Below, piece by piece: positions 7,924 to 16,714 of a stretch of DNA of 64,000 nucleotides. The notes under the pieces were generated by a model. That model was not told the origin of the DNA. It was given only the letters and a program-made list of their open reading frames with translations, and did no database searches. Source of the stretch: Rhodococcoides fascians A25f (lineage in GTDB: Bacteria; Actinomycetota; Actinomycetes; Mycobacteriales; Mycobacteriaceae); NCBI RefSeq assembly GCF_000760935.2, contig NZ_CP049744.1, positions 5,239,501 to 5,303,500 of the forward strand, written 5' to 3'. The position numbers were made by a program, and so were the translations under genes. Positions within the stretch are counted from its first letter, which is position 1, and each line of letters opens with the position of its first letter.

Positions 7924-8904
7924 ATGATCACAGTGACCAGTGCCGCGGGTGGTGTCGGCCGCTTGCTCGTTCGACAGCTCGCCACGCAGAAAGTGCCGGT
8001 TCGGGCGGTAGTCAAGAACACAGTGCAAGCGGAGACCACCCGCAAGGACGGAGCGACCGAGGTCGTCGTCGGTGACCTCCGGTCTCAGGACACGCTCCAT
8101 ACCGCACTGGCGGGGACCGACGTCCTCTACCACGCTGCACCGACGCAGATCATCGACGAAAAGCCGATCCTCGATCACCTGATTGCAGTGGGACCGGCAA
8201 GCGGGTTGAAGCACATAGTTTTCCATTCCGTAATCCACCCGAACCTGCATCAACTGACGCACCATCACCAGAAGGACATCGCCGAAGGGATGCTGAGAGA
8301 CAGTGGAATTCCCACTACGGTGCTCAGGCCTTCGCACTACATGCAGAACTACTTGGAAGTGTGGGAATTTCTACAGGCCGGAGTGATGCCGTACCCGGTG
8401 TCACCGGACAGCGTCATGGGCGTTGTCGATGTAGCCGACGTCGCCGAAGCGGCCGCGAACATCTTGATCGACCCATCGCCGCACACCGGTCGCGTCTACG
8501 ACCTGTCCACCGTCGAGCTCACGCGTCACGAGATGGCAGAGATCTGGTCCGATGTGCTCGGCCACAAGGTGACTGCCATTCGGATCCCGCCGTCGTCGCT
8601 GACGAACTCACTGACGGTGCTGCCTGCGCTCGCCTCGGTCGTCGGACACGCGTTGCTCTCGACAAAACTGAAATCTGTCGGCCACCTCGTTCGTGGTGCC
8701 CAGGCTGCGTCCAATCCGCGTGACATGAAGAACTGGCCCGCCGACGCACGCATGGCATACCGCACGATGATGACCCACTACGACGGCCACGGCTTGCCTG
8801 CAGGAGACCTGGCCGTTCTCCCGACGCTATTGGGCCGCACTCCCACGTCGTACGAACAGTTCGCACGACGCTCGGCCGCTGAGCTCGGGCGGTCGGATCG
8901 ATGA
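7924..8904 (+). CDS. NmrA-like NAD(P)-binding reductase (atypical SDR)
   Basis: A 326-residue protein with an N-terminal Rossmann fold: ITVTSAAGGVGRLLVRQLATQ takes the place of the GATGxxG nucleotide loop, and ATEVVVGDLRSQDTLHTALAGTDVLYH follows the NmrA pattern. LRPSHYMQNYLEVWEF and VMGVVDVADVAEAAANIL are typical of NmrA/HSCARG-type proteins, which bind NAD(P) and act as redox sensors or reductases. A GAGGAGG ribosome site precedes the ATG. It overlaps the SDR gene by four bases and probably forms an operon with it. A close paralogue lies at 28528-29508. Confidence 0.85.
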   Translation: MITVTSAAGGVGRLLVRQLATQKVPVRAVVKNTVQAETTRKDGATEVVVGDLRSQDTLHTALAGTDVLYHAAPTQIIDEKPILDHLIAVGPASGLKHIVFHSVIHPNLHQLTHHHQKDIAEGMLRDSGIPTTVLRPSHYMQNYLEVWEFLQAGVMPYPVSPDSVMGVVDVADVAEAAANILIDPSPHTGRVYDLSTVELTRHEMAEIWSDVLGHKVTAIRIPPSSLTNSLTVLPALASVVGHALLSTKLKSVGHLVRGAQAASNPRDMKNWPADARMAYRTMMTHYDGHGLPAGDLAVLPTLLGRTPTSYEQFARRSAAELGRSDR

Positions 8905-9686
8905 TCCGCCGAGGTCCTCACTACCGTCCCGGCCGGTCGTTGGTCACCGGCGCGAGTTCCGGAATCGGTGCCGAGTTCGCCCGGGCGCTGGCCGCACGAG
9001 GGTCCGATCTCGTGCTCGTCGCACGGCGAGAAGACCGACTGACCGCTCTGGCAAAGGAGCTCGAGCAGGCATACGGAATCCGTTGCCGCACAGTGGCCTG
9101 GGACCTGTCGGAGAAATCGAGTGGCCGCCTCTTGCGTGAATTGGTGCCCGAGCAGATCGATCTCGTCGTCAACAATGCGGGGTTCGCCGTACAGGGACCC
9201 TTCGTAGACGGCAAAGCCGATGACTTCGAACGTCTTGTCGCCGTCGATATCCGCGCTGTCGTGGACATCTGCTCGGCGTTTCTCCCGGACATGATCGACC
9301 GCAGGGACGGGACCATCGTCAACGTGGCCAGCACGACTGCTTTCCAGCCCGTACCGTCGCTCGCTGTGTACGCGGCCGCCAAAGCCTTCGTCCTGAGCTT
9401 CAGTCAGTCCCTGTGGTACGAATTGGCACAGAACGGAGTCAGAGTGTTCGCACTCAACCCTGGCCCGACCCGCACCGAATTCTTCGATGTCATCGGAGAA
9501 TCCGCCGCAGCGACCGGTACCTACCAAACACCGATCGAAGTCGTGGCCACTGCAATGCGCGCACTCGATGCGAAAAGATCTCGACCGCAGGTGATCTCGG
9601 GTCGACGAAACACCGTTCAAGCCATCGCGGCGGGTCTCGTCCCCGCGCGAATTCTCTTGCCCGCCCTCGATCGCATGCTTCGCTAG
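8901..9686 (+). CDS. Short-chain dehydrogenase/reductase
   Basis: A 261-residue classical SDR. The cofactor loop TGASSGIG is at about 16-23, NNAG at 91-94, the catalytic Ser at 144 and YAAAK with Tyr157 and Lys161. An Arg at the end of the second strand (VARRED) suggests NADP(H) preference. The C-terminal part (RSRPQVISGRRNTVQAIAAGLVPARILLPALDRMLR) matches the DltE-like SDRs often tied to lipid or ketone metabolism. The start codon overlaps the preceding reductase stop as ATGA, implying translational coupling. Substrate unknown. Confidence 0.9.
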   Translation: MIRRGPHYRPGRSLVTGASSGIGAEFARALAARGSDLVLVARREDRLTALAKELEQAYGIRCRTVAWDLSEKSSGRLLRELVPEQIDLVVNNAGFAVQGPFVDGKADDFERLVAVDIRAVVDICSAFLPDMIDRRDGTIVNVASTTAFQPVPSLAVYAAAKAFVLSFSQSLWYELAQNGVRVFALNPGPTRTEFFDVIGESAAATGTYQTPIEVVATAMRALDAKRSRPQVISGRRNTVQAIAAGLVPARILLPALDRMLR

Positions 9687-9743
9687 TTTGACTCCGAACG
9701 CGACACTTTCCCGACTCTCCCACCGAAATGTAGTGTCACGAAC

Positions 9744-10460
9744 ATGGCCAGGGTCTCCAGATTCACACTCGCCGATCGGCAGGCAGCGGTGGCGCGCGCC
9801 TTCGGTGGTGCCGAAACCCCAGCGGCCGTAGCGACGTCGCTGGGCATCCACACCACTACGCTCTATCGCTGGGCCGGGTCGTCGCCCACAGACGATCCAG
9901 GGCCCGCACCGGCCAGACTGGTCGAGGCCACCCAGGAACTGCTGCGTCACGACGACTACGCAGACATCACGATCGAAACCGTCGCTGCTCGCTGCGGTCT
10001 CGCACTGAGAACCGCATATCACCACTTCCCCACCAAACGAGAGCTCTTCCAAGCCGCAGTCGACGACGCCGCTAGCGTGCTGATAGACCGTATTCACGAC
10101 AGGTCGGTTGCGACCACGTGGCCGGACACCCCACTCGAGCAATTACAGACATTTCTTCGCATCGCGGCCGCGAGCATCTACGACACCCCGCGTACCCATG
10201 TGCTGTTCCGCAATCTCGGAGTACCGAGATCCGAGGGCTCGGCAGAACGCTGGCACGACAGTTTCGTCGACGCGATCGCCCAGCTACTGAGTGCCGCCGC
10301 AGAGGCCGGTCAAATCGACCGCGACACAGACATCGTCGCTGCCGCCCACCTGATCACCGGTGCGATGAGAGGGATACACAGAGCAGTATTCGAGGGCGCG
10401 GATGCTGACACTGCGTTGAGCCTGGTCGAGAGAGTTCACTTGTTGGTCCCACCGCGCTGA
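9744..10460 (+). CDS. TetR-family regulator with an extra N-terminal HTH
   Basis: A 238-residue protein with two apparent DNA-binding units. Residues about 5-45 (FTLADRQAAVARAFGG, TPAAVATSLGIHTTTLYRWAG) resemble a transposase-type helix-turn-helix. Residues about 53-100 are a TetR N-terminal HTH (ARLVEATQELLRHDDYADITIETVAARCG, LRTAYHHFPTKRELF). The rest is a helical TetR ligand domain. A doubled HTH is unusual for TetR proteins, which normally begin at the second unit. It follows the NmrA-SDR pair and may regulate it. Confidence 0.85.
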   Translation: MARVSRFTLADRQAAVARAFGGAETPAAVATSLGIHTTTLYRWAGSSPTDDPGPAPARLVEATQELLRHDDYADITIETVAARCGLALRTAYHHFPTKRELFQAAVDDAASVLIDRIHDRSVATTWPDTPLEQLQTFLRIAAASIYDTPRTHVLFRNLGVPRSEGSAERWHDSFVDAIAQLLSAAAEAGQIDRDTDIVAAAHLITGAMRGIHRAVFEGADADTALSLVERVHLLVPPR

Positions 10461-10561
10461 CATTCGGTGCGAGCCGATGCCGCGTGGAGCCCACAATACC
10501 GCTCGACGTGCGAGAATTGTCCGGTCCACGAGCAGGCCGTTCGACAAGGTTGGGGAGCATC

Positions 10562-10981
10562 ATGACCGGTCCGATTACCCAAGGAAGCGCGATGAAGCGG
10601 CGCAATCCCGTTGTCGTCTGGATCCTGTTGCCGCTCATCACTCTCGGCATCTACCACTTCGTGTGGTACTACCTCATTCACCGCGAGATGGCCGACTTCG
10701 ACCGTCGCAAAGTCAATGCCCCCGTCGCCGGGCCGCTGCTGGTTCTACTGCTGCTCGGCTGGACGATCATCGCGCCGCTGATCAGCTACTACAACACCGG
10801 AAACCGCATCGCCGACGCCCAACGCGCGGCCGGCCTCCAGCCGACGTGCAGCTCGATCGTCGGCCTGCTACTCACCTTCGTGTTCGGCTTGCAGAGCCTC
10901 TACTACCAGCTGGAACTGAACAAGATCACGGCGCGATACAACGACGCTGCACCGGGAACCGCTGTGCCGCTTGCGGTGTGA
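10562..10981 (+). CDS. DUF4234-type membrane protein
   Basis: A 139-residue protein with three to four membrane segments. The first begins RRNPVVVWILLPLITLGIYHFVWYY, a pattern characteristic of DUF4234 proteins, followed by HREMADFD. The later segments (LLVLLLLGWTIIAPLISYYNTGNRIADAQ and IVGLLLTFVFGLQSLYYQLELNKI) fit the same family. A GGGGAG site lies 5 nt before the ATG at 10562. The molecular role of the family is not known. Confidence 0.8.
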   Translation: MTGPITQGSAMKRRNPVVVWILLPLITLGIYHFVWYYLIHREMADFDRRKVNAPVAGPLLVLLLLGWTIIAPLISYYNTGNRIADAQRAAGLQPTCSSIVGLLLTFVFGLQSLYYQLELNKITARYNDAAPGTAVPLAV

Positions 10982-11012
10982 CGATCGATATCGACTCTGA
11001 CGAAACGGACCC

Positions 11013-11447
11013 ATGCCTTCCCTTCACCATGCTCCACTTGCCGGCGTAGAGCCGAGCACGCTGTACCGCATCATGGCGCTTCGCGTTGCAGTGTTCGTGC
11101 ACGAGCAGAAAATCGTCGATGAGGTCGAACTCGACGGCGCAGACCTACTGGCGACAACGGAGTTGTTCTGGATACAGGACGAACACGGAGAGGTATTGGC
11201 TACCCTCCGCGTCCTCGTCGAGGACACGATCCACATCGGCCGCGTCGCAACCGCGGTCGAAGGTCGTGGACGCGGCTATGCCGGCGAACTCGTCGAGGCG
11301 GCACTGAAGGCATACCCCGGGGTGGTCGAGATCTCCGCACAAGCGCACCTCGAAAAGTGGTACGGGCGATTCGGATTCGCTCGAGAGGGAGAGGACTACC
11401 TGGAAGCCGGGATCCCGCACGTGAAGATGCTGACCCGCGCCGGTTGA
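11013..11447 (+). CDS. GNAT-family acetyltransferase (ElaA-like)
   Basis: A 144-residue GNAT fold protein. The N-terminal LYRIMALRVAVFVHEQKIVDEVELDGADL is typical of ElaA proteins. It is followed by the acetyl-CoA-binding region RVATAVEGRGRGYAGELVEAAL, where motif A is RGRGYAGEL, and WYGRFGFAREGEDYLEAGIPHVKM near the end. ElaA-type enzymes are predicted N-acyltransferases of unproven substrate. It lies head to tail with the DUF4234 gene and converges with the MFS gene at 11449. Confidence 0.88.
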   Translation: MPSLHHAPLAGVEPSTLYRIMALRVAVFVHEQKIVDEVELDGADLLATTELFWIQDEHGEVLATLRVLVEDTIHIGRVATAVEGRGRGYAGELVEAALKAYPGVVEISAQAHLEKWYGRFGFAREGEDYLEAGIPHVKMLTRAG

Positions 11448-11448
11448 G

Positions 11449-12618
11449 TCACGGCCGACTCCGCGGGTGCGAGGCTGCAACGATGGATCCCCCGAGCACC
11501 AGTGCATTACCGAGCAGAATGCCCGTCACCCCGAAGGGCCCGGCGATGGCACCGACCGTCAGTGGGATGAGAATCTGGGCAGATCTGTTGGCCGACATCC
11601 GCAATCCCAACGCCTCCCCCTGCGTGGATTTCGGCACGATCGACACCACCCACGACATGGTCAGTGGCTGCGGAATACCCAACGCGATGCCGAGTGCAAT
11701 CATGACTCCGATGGCTCCGACTGCCTGCACGAACGGCAGCACTGCGAGAGCAATCGCGCCCGCCGCCAGCGAAACGTTGAGCAGCACAGTACGCCCGAAC
11801 TTCTCGTCGAGTCTGCCGAGCCCCACTCGGCTGACCACCGACACCCCGGCACGCAACGCCAACAGCCACCCCACAGTCGTCACCGATACCCCACGCTCGA
11901 CGGCCCACGCCGGTACGAAGGCATAGAGCAGATCGACCGTCACCAGCACGGCACCGCTGACCGTCAACGACTGCCACATGCCCGGCAGCTTCAGCAACTT
12001 CAACCCCGACGCTTCGCCCTCGGCAGGTTTCTGCGCGCGAATGTGGTTGCGGCCGAGCATCAAGAACAGTGCGGTCGGGAGCGCTACCGCGGTGAACGCA
12101 CCGGCGGTGAGGATGCCTGCCGTCGTGTTCGGACTCTCGACGCTCGCGCCGCCGAATCTCGACGCGACGGCCGTCACCGCGAGCGGCCCGACCAACTGCC
12201 CCATCGACGCGGCGGCAGTCAATGCGCCGAAGGCACTTTCGTTCTTGCCGTCGACGTGGACGTGTGCGACGAACGCCTGCTGCCCGATCATGATGAGCAG
12301 ATTGCCCAGACCGAACGCGGCCGTACACACGAGCAACGCCCACATTGCCGAAAATGCAACGAGTACACCGGTTGCGATGGAGCACAGAACGATTCCCGAT
12401 ACGATCACCACCGGCCCGCCGAACCTGTCGGCGACGCGCCCGATCGGCAGGGCCGCCAATACCGCGGGCGCGGCGAACAGTGCAGCGATCACGGCCAGCG
12501 TTCGAGTGTCGGCACCCTCGGCGATCGCCCGATAACCGATCATCAACCGCACCCCGACCCACCCGGCCTGCGCAGTCGTCGCCTGAACGGTCAGAGCAAT
12601 GGAATCACGAGAAGCCAT
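11449..12618 (-). CDS. MFS transporter
   Basis: A 389-residue membrane protein with about 12 hydrophobic segments. The TM2-TM3 loop reads AALPIGRVADRFGGPVVIVSG, and a second half-signature GLGRLDEKFGRTVLLN lies between TM8 and TM9, showing both halves of the MFS fold. Its start codon overlaps the stop of the RpiR-type regulator as ATGA, so the two are co-transcribed. It is divergent from the tripartite transporter operon. Substrate unknown; export of a metabolite sensed by the RpiR protein is possible. Confidence 0.87.
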   Translation of the reverse strand: MASRDSIALTVQATTAQAGWVGVRLMIGYRAIAEGADTRTLAVIAALFAAPAVLAALPIGRVADRFGGPVVIVSGIVLCSIATGVLVAFSAMWALLVCTAAFGLGNLLIMIGQQAFVAHVHVDGKNESAFGALTAAASMGQLVGPLAVTAVASRFGGASVESPNTTAGILTAGAFTAVALPTALFLMLGRNHIRAQKPAEGEASGLKLLKLPGMWQSLTVSGAVLVTVDLLYAFVPAWAVERGVSVTTVGWLLALRAGVSVVSRVGLGRLDEKFGRTVLLNVSLAAGAIALAVLPFVQAVGAIGVMIALGIALGIPQPLTMSWVVSIVPKSTQGEALGLRMSANRSAQILIPLTVGAIAGPFGVTGILLGNALVLGGSIVAASHPRSRP

Positions 12619-13457
12619 CAGCGCAAGGGAATTTCGTCGGTTCCTCCGACCAACCTCGATACGTCGTTGATGTCGTCGCGCACCGCCCCGTACCGATCGG
12701 GATCGAGGTGGAAGATTGCCAACTGCAGTGCGTACGCAATGGCGATGGGAATGATGAGAGTGTTGTACTCGGAATCGTCTCCGCGTTGCGCGACGAGGAG
12801 ATGCGTCGGCGCGGGCCTGAAGTGATAACCCGGCGCATCGCTGATCAGAATCGACGTGCCGCCGCGTCGTTCTGCTTCACGGACCAGAGCAGGCAGCTGA
12901 GACGGTGCCTCGCGCAGCGCAAATGCAATAAGGATGGAGTCCTCGGTGAAGCTGACGAACCGCTCGGCGAGGTCCTTTCCCCCGAGACCGAGCTCGACGA
13001 CGACAAGACCGAGTCGGCGGAGACGACGGGCCAGCATATCCAGGGCCGGGCGTTCGTCGGCCTTGGAGAACAGGTAGACCACCCGCGCCCGATGAATGGA
13101 GGTCGCCACGTCCACCAGCTGCTCCTGCGGGATGAAGCTCGACAACCGCTCCAGTGCACGGGCCTCGTCGCGCGCGAAGACAGCCAGTTCGTGACCGGTA
13201 TCGCTGCGCATCAGAGCCGATGCGGTCACGGGTTCGGGGTTGTCGCGTTCGAGATCTGCGCGCAAGTCCGGGAAGCCGCTGTATCCGAGCTTCTGCGCCA
13301 ACCGCACGACGGTCGACTCGTGAGTTTGCGCGCGGGCCGCAACGGGAGCAGCGCGCAGACTCGACGGCTCGGGCTCGCCGAGAAGCACCGCAATGACCCG
13401 TTTTTCGGACGCGCTCAGCGACTTTCCGCTGCTCGCCACCACTGTTCGGAAGCTCAT
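12618..13457 (-). CDS. MurR/RpiR-family transcriptional regulator
   Basis: About 279 residues. The N-terminal HTH_6 domain (LSASEKRVIAVLLGEP, then ARAQTHESTVVRLAQKLGYSGFPDLRADLE) is followed by a SIS sugar-isomerase-like domain (VATSIHRARVVYLFSKADERPALDMLARRLRRLG, SEDSILIAFALR-type core). SIS domains of this family bind phosphosugars or related acids. I chose the ATG at 13457 because GGAGGGT lies directly upstream; a GTG at 13490 is also open. It is divergent from tctB-tctA-tctC-rraA and the likely regulator of that operon and of its own MFS partner. Confidence 0.88.
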   Translation of the reverse strand: MSFRTVVASSGKSLSASEKRVIAVLLGEPEPSSLRAAPVAARAQTHESTVVRLAQKLGYSGFPDLRADLERDNPEPVTASALMRSDTGHELAVFARDEARALERLSSFIPQEQLVDVATSIHRARVVYLFSKADERPALDMLARRLRRLGLVVVELGLGGKDLAERFVSFTEDSILIAFALREAPSQLPALVREAERRGGTSILISDAPGYHFRPAPTHLLVAQRGDDSEYNTLIIPIAIAYALQLAIFHLDPDRYGAVRDDINDVSRLVGGTDEIPLR

Positions 13458-13473
13458 ACCCTCCACTTTCCAC

Positions 13474-13525
13474 TGTGTCTGTTGACACACTCAACCACAA
13501 TCCTGTAAACCTGTGCAAGATTGCA
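13474..13525. promoter_or_regulatory. Possible RpiR operator region between divergent operons
   Basis: Two small dyads lie in the divergent gap: TGTGTC-TGTT-GACACA (13474-13489, 6-bp arms) and TGCAA-GA-TTGCA (13514-13525, 5-bp arms). Their placement between rpiR and tctB fits control of both transcripts. Arms this short can occur by chance. Confidence 0.35.
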
Positions 13526-13578
13526 AGTGATCCACAGCACAGCAATCCGGCCGACCTTCTCAGGCCGCATCCGAACAC

Positions 13579-14175
13579 ATGTCAGAAAGGCGGCAGGCCG
13601 TGAAGGTACTGCTCGGCACACAACACACGATCGAATGGATCGTGCTCGGCGCGACCCTCGTCGTCGGCCTGGCGACGGTCACCATGGCAACCGGGTACGG
13701 CGTCACAGCCGACCCCGGCGTCGGGGCGGGCTTCCTGCCTTTGGTGGGCGGCCTCGGCATGATCCTCGGCGGTGCGATGTGGGCAATTCAGCTCGTTCGA
13801 GCACCGCGGACGAGCGCGCCCGAACCGGATCCCGAACTCGAGCCCGCTACCTCCGCGGCCGTCGCGTTCCTCTCAAGTGACAACGAGGAGGACGCCGACG
13901 AGGCCGAACTGCCCGATCGCGCCGGTTGGATCAGAATCGGAGTGGTCGTTGCCGCGATCGCCGGAGCCGCACTGGTACTCCCCACACTCGGCTACACGCT
14001 GTCCATGGCGCTGATGCTCGCAGTCGTGTTGACGTTCGTCGGCAAGCGCACCCCGGTGGTCGCCGTCGGCGTCGCAGTGGCCACCACCTTGGCCACCCGG
14101 CTGGTGTTCGACGTCTGGCTCGGCACGGCCCTGCCGGCTTCCTCCATTCCGTTCCTCGCTGATTGGGGGTTGTGA
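13579..14175 (+). CDS. tctB: Tripartite tricarboxylate transporter, small membrane subunit TctB
   Basis: A 198-residue protein with about four membrane segments (IVLGATLVVGLATVTMATGYG, GAGFLPLVGGLGMILGGAMW, IGVVVAAIAGAALVLPTLGYTLSMALMLAVVLTFVG and a last segment) and a charged acidic loop at about 75-115. The motif DPGVGAGFLPLVGGLGMILGG is typical of TctB. With TctA it forms the membrane part of a secondary transporter fed by the TctC binding protein. The ATG at 13579 is used here; a GTG at 13600 with AAGGCGG upstream is an equally good start. Confidence 0.87.
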   Translation: MSERRQAVKVLLGTQHTIEWIVLGATLVVGLATVTMATGYGVTADPGVGAGFLPLVGGLGMILGGAMWAIQLVRAPRTSAPEPDPELEPATSAAVAFLSSDNEEDADEAELPDRAGWIRIGVVVAAIAGAALVLPTLGYTLSMALMLAVVLTFVGKRTPVVAVGVAVATTLATRLVFDVWLGTALPASSIPFLADWGL

Positions 14176-14178
14176 GTC

Positions 14179-15702
14179 ATGGGATTTCCCGATCTGATGG
14201 CAGGCTTCGTCAACGTCCTGACTCCGACGCATCTGCTGTTCGCACTCCTCGGCTGCGTGCTCGGCATGCTCGTCGGTGTCCTCCCCGGGTTCGGCCCCGC
14301 CGCCGCGGTATCACTACTGATCCCGATCACCTTCGGACTCGACGCCACCACAGCGCTGATCATGCTCGCCGCCATCCTGTACGGCGCAGCATTCGGCGGC
14401 ACCGTCACCGCTGTGCTGCTGCGTATTCCGGGTGAGGCGTCGTCCATCGCCACCACGCTCGACGGCTACGAGATGGCCAAGAGTGGACGCGGCGGACCCG
14501 CTCTTGTCGTCGCCGCACTCGCGTCGTTCGTCGGCGGACTGGTCGGCGTCATCGGATTCGTGGTCGTCGCCCCGTTCAGCCGATTCGCACTCGAATTCGG
14601 TGCTCCGGAACTGTTTCTCGTCGCATTGCTCGGCATGGCCCTGATCACAAGCTTCTCGGGCAACAACCCCGCGAAGGCACTGATCAGCGTCGGTCTCGGT
14701 CTGGCAATCGCGTCGGTGGGCATCGATCCCGGCCAAGGCGTCCAGCGATTCACGTTCGGCATGCCGGAACTGTTCGACGGCGTCGCACTCGTAGCCGTCG
14801 TGATGGGCTGCTTCGGCCTCACCGAGATCCTCATCCAGGCCCGCTCGGCGGGAGGTGCCGGCCGACGACCACTCGCAGTCGGCAAGCTGCTACCCACCAA
14901 GACCGACATCACCAGGTCTGCAGGCCCAACGATGCGCGGATCGGTCATCGGCTTCTTCATGGGCCTGCTCCCCGGATCTCCGGGTGCCGCAACCTCATTG
15001 GCGTCCTACGCGATGGAGAAGAAGCTCACCAAGCGTCCTGGGCAATTCGGCAAGGGTGCCGTCGAAGGTGTCGCCGGACCGGAATCGGCCAACAACGCAC
15101 TCGCGCTGTCGTCGATGATTCCGCTGTTCACCCTCGGTATCCCTACCTCCGCCACGGTGGCCATCATGGCAAGCGCCTTCACCATCAACGGTCTGATCCC
15201 CGGCCCACTGTTGTTCCGCGACAACCCCGAGGTCGCCTGGACCATCATCGCCAGCTTCCTCGTCGGCAACATCATCCTGCTGATTCTCAACGTGCCACTG
15301 GTTCGCCTGTGGATTGCTGTACTGAAGATCCCGTTCCACTACCTGATGGCGATGATCCTGGCCTTCATGTTCCTGGGCGTCTACAGCATCAACGGCAGCG
15401 TCTTCGACATCTTCATCATGCTCGGCGCAGGCGTCATCGGATACCTGTTCCACCTCACCAAGATTCCGCTCACACCCCTCGTCCTCGCGCTGATCCTCGG
15501 ACCACTGCTGGAAGAGAACTTTCAACGCTCACTGTCACTGTCCCGCGGTGATTACGGAGTCTTCGTCGAAGGCCCCATCAACAAGGTTCTCCTGCTCGTC
15601 TTCATCGCAGCCGTTCTGTTCGGAATGCTGCGCCCCGTCCTGGCTCGCATCCTCTCCCGCCGCGCCACCGCGAACCACCCCATCAAGGAGCCCGTCTCAT
15701 GA
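14179..15702 (+). CDS. tctA: Tripartite tricarboxylate transporter, large permease TctA
   Basis: A 507-residue polytopic membrane protein. The signature GCVLGMLVGVLPGFGPAAAVSLLIPITFGLDATTALIMLAAILYGAAFGGTVTAVLLRIPGE near the N-terminus is diagnostic of TctA, and a second GLLPGSPGAATSLASYAMEKKL motif marks the inverted repeat half. The sequence PESANNALALSSMIPLFTLGIPTSATVAIM is also family-typical. It uses an ion gradient to import carboxylates delivered by TctC. It starts 3 bp after tctB and its stop overlaps tctC, so all three are co-translated. Confidence 0.95.
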   Translation: MGFPDLMAGFVNVLTPTHLLFALLGCVLGMLVGVLPGFGPAAAVSLLIPITFGLDATTALIMLAAILYGAAFGGTVTAVLLRIPGEASSIATTLDGYEMAKSGRGGPALVVAALASFVGGLVGVIGFVVVAPFSRFALEFGAPELFLVALLGMALITSFSGNNPAKALISVGLGLAIASVGIDPGQGVQRFTFGMPELFDGVALVAVVMGCFGLTEILIQARSAGGAGRRPLAVGKLLPTKTDITRSAGPTMRGSVIGFFMGLLPGSPGAATSLASYAMEKKLTKRPGQFGKGAVEGVAGPESANNALALSSMIPLFTLGIPTSATVAIMASAFTINGLIPGPLLFRDNPEVAWTIIASFLVGNIILLILNVPLVRLWIAVLKIPFHYLMAMILAFMFLGVYSINGSVFDIFIMLGAGVIGYLFHLTKIPLTPLVLALILGPLLEENFQRSLSLSRGDYGVFVEGPINKVLLLVFIAAVLFGMLRPVLARILSRRATANHPIKEPVS

Positions 15703-16691
15703 GAAAACTGCCCATCCTCGTCGCGGCCATCTCTACCGCCGCACTCATTGCCGGATGCAGTGGGGGCACAACCGATTCGGGAGCACCGTTCCCACGCAGC
15801 GGTGCCACTGTCGAATGGGTCGTCCCGTCCGCCGCAGGCGCAGGCAACGACATCCTGGCCCGCATCATGGCACCGGCCATGGAAGCCGAACTGGGAGTCC
15901 CGGTCAAAGTGGTCAACAAAGAAGGCGGCAGCCAGGTCGTCGGACTGAACTACCTGGCCAACGCCAAGCCGGACGGCGAGACCATCGGCTTCACCAACAT
16001 CCCGTCGATCCTCGGGCGATACCTGGACCCGAGCAAGAAGGCCGGCTTCGATCGTGAAAGCTTCTCGCCCATCGGGTCGTTCGCGACCAACGACATCGTG
16101 ATCGGGGTCAACAAGTCCAGCCCCTACGCGAACATCGGCGAACTGTTCGATGCAGTGAAGGCCAACCCGGGCACCATCACGGTAGGCACCGATTCCCGTG
16201 CGGGCGACGACCACGTCAACCTGCGCACCCTCGAAGACACTCTGGGCCTGGACTTCAACATCGTTCACTACAACAGCGGTGCCGACAAGATCTCGGCACT
16301 GGTCTCCGGCGAAACAGACTTCGCCCTCGGTGGAGTGTCCAGCTTCTACGGCCAGTTCGCCTCGGGTGAGGTGAACATCCTCTCGGTACTCACCGAGGAG
16401 CGAAACAAGCTCATCCCCGACGTCCCGACGCTGGCGAGCGAGGGATACGACGCCCCGTTCATGACCAACAACTTCGCCATCAGCGCCCCCGCAGGCACCC
16501 CGGACGCGACGATGACCACGCTGCAGAACGCCCTCGAGACCGCGCTGGCCGACCCGAGTGTGGCCGAGAAGCTCACCGGCGCAGCGACACAACCAGATTG
16601 GGTCTCCGGTGCCGACGTCGAAACCCTCTGGGAACAGCGTGAAACCGAGATCGAGCCGATCATCGCCGAACTGCTCGCCGACCAGCAATAA
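15699..16691 (+). CDS. tctC: Tripartite tricarboxylate transporter substrate-binding lipoprotein TctC
   Basis: A 330-residue lipoprotein with signal MRKLPILVAAISTAALIAGC (Cys20 in the lipobox). The mature part follows the Bug/TctC fold: VEWVVPSAAGAGNDILARIMAPAMEAELG binds the carboxylate, followed by VVNKEGGSQVVGLNYLANAKPDGETIGFTN and PIGSFATNDIVIGV. Bug proteins bind small carboxylates such as tricarboxylates, hydroxy acids or aromatic acids. The start overlaps the tctA stop by four bases. The adjoining RraA-type aldolase suggests that the imported substrate is, or becomes, a hydroxy-oxo acid. Confidence 0.93.
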   Translation: MRKLPILVAAISTAALIAGCSGGTTDSGAPFPRSGATVEWVVPSAAGAGNDILARIMAPAMEAELGVPVKVVNKEGGSQVVGLNYLANAKPDGETIGFTNIPSILGRYLDPSKKAGFDRESFSPIGSFATNDIVIGVNKSSPYANIGELFDAVKANPGTITVGTDSRAGDDHVNLRTLEDTLGLDFNIVHYNSGADKISALVSGETDFALGGVSSFYGQFASGEVNILSVLTEERNKLIPDVPTLASEGYDAPFMTNNFAISAPAGTPDATMTTLQNALETALADPSVAEKLTGAATQPDWVSGADVETLWEQRETEIEPIIAELLADQQ

Positions 16692-16714
16692 GTCACCCGA
16701 AAGGCATTGATCTC

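Noticed and set aside
9697..9740. Spaced inverted repeat GCGACACT ... AGTGTCAC before the double-HTH regulator
   Set aside because: The arms differ by one base, the spacer is more than 20 bp, and no second copy was found; chance is likely.
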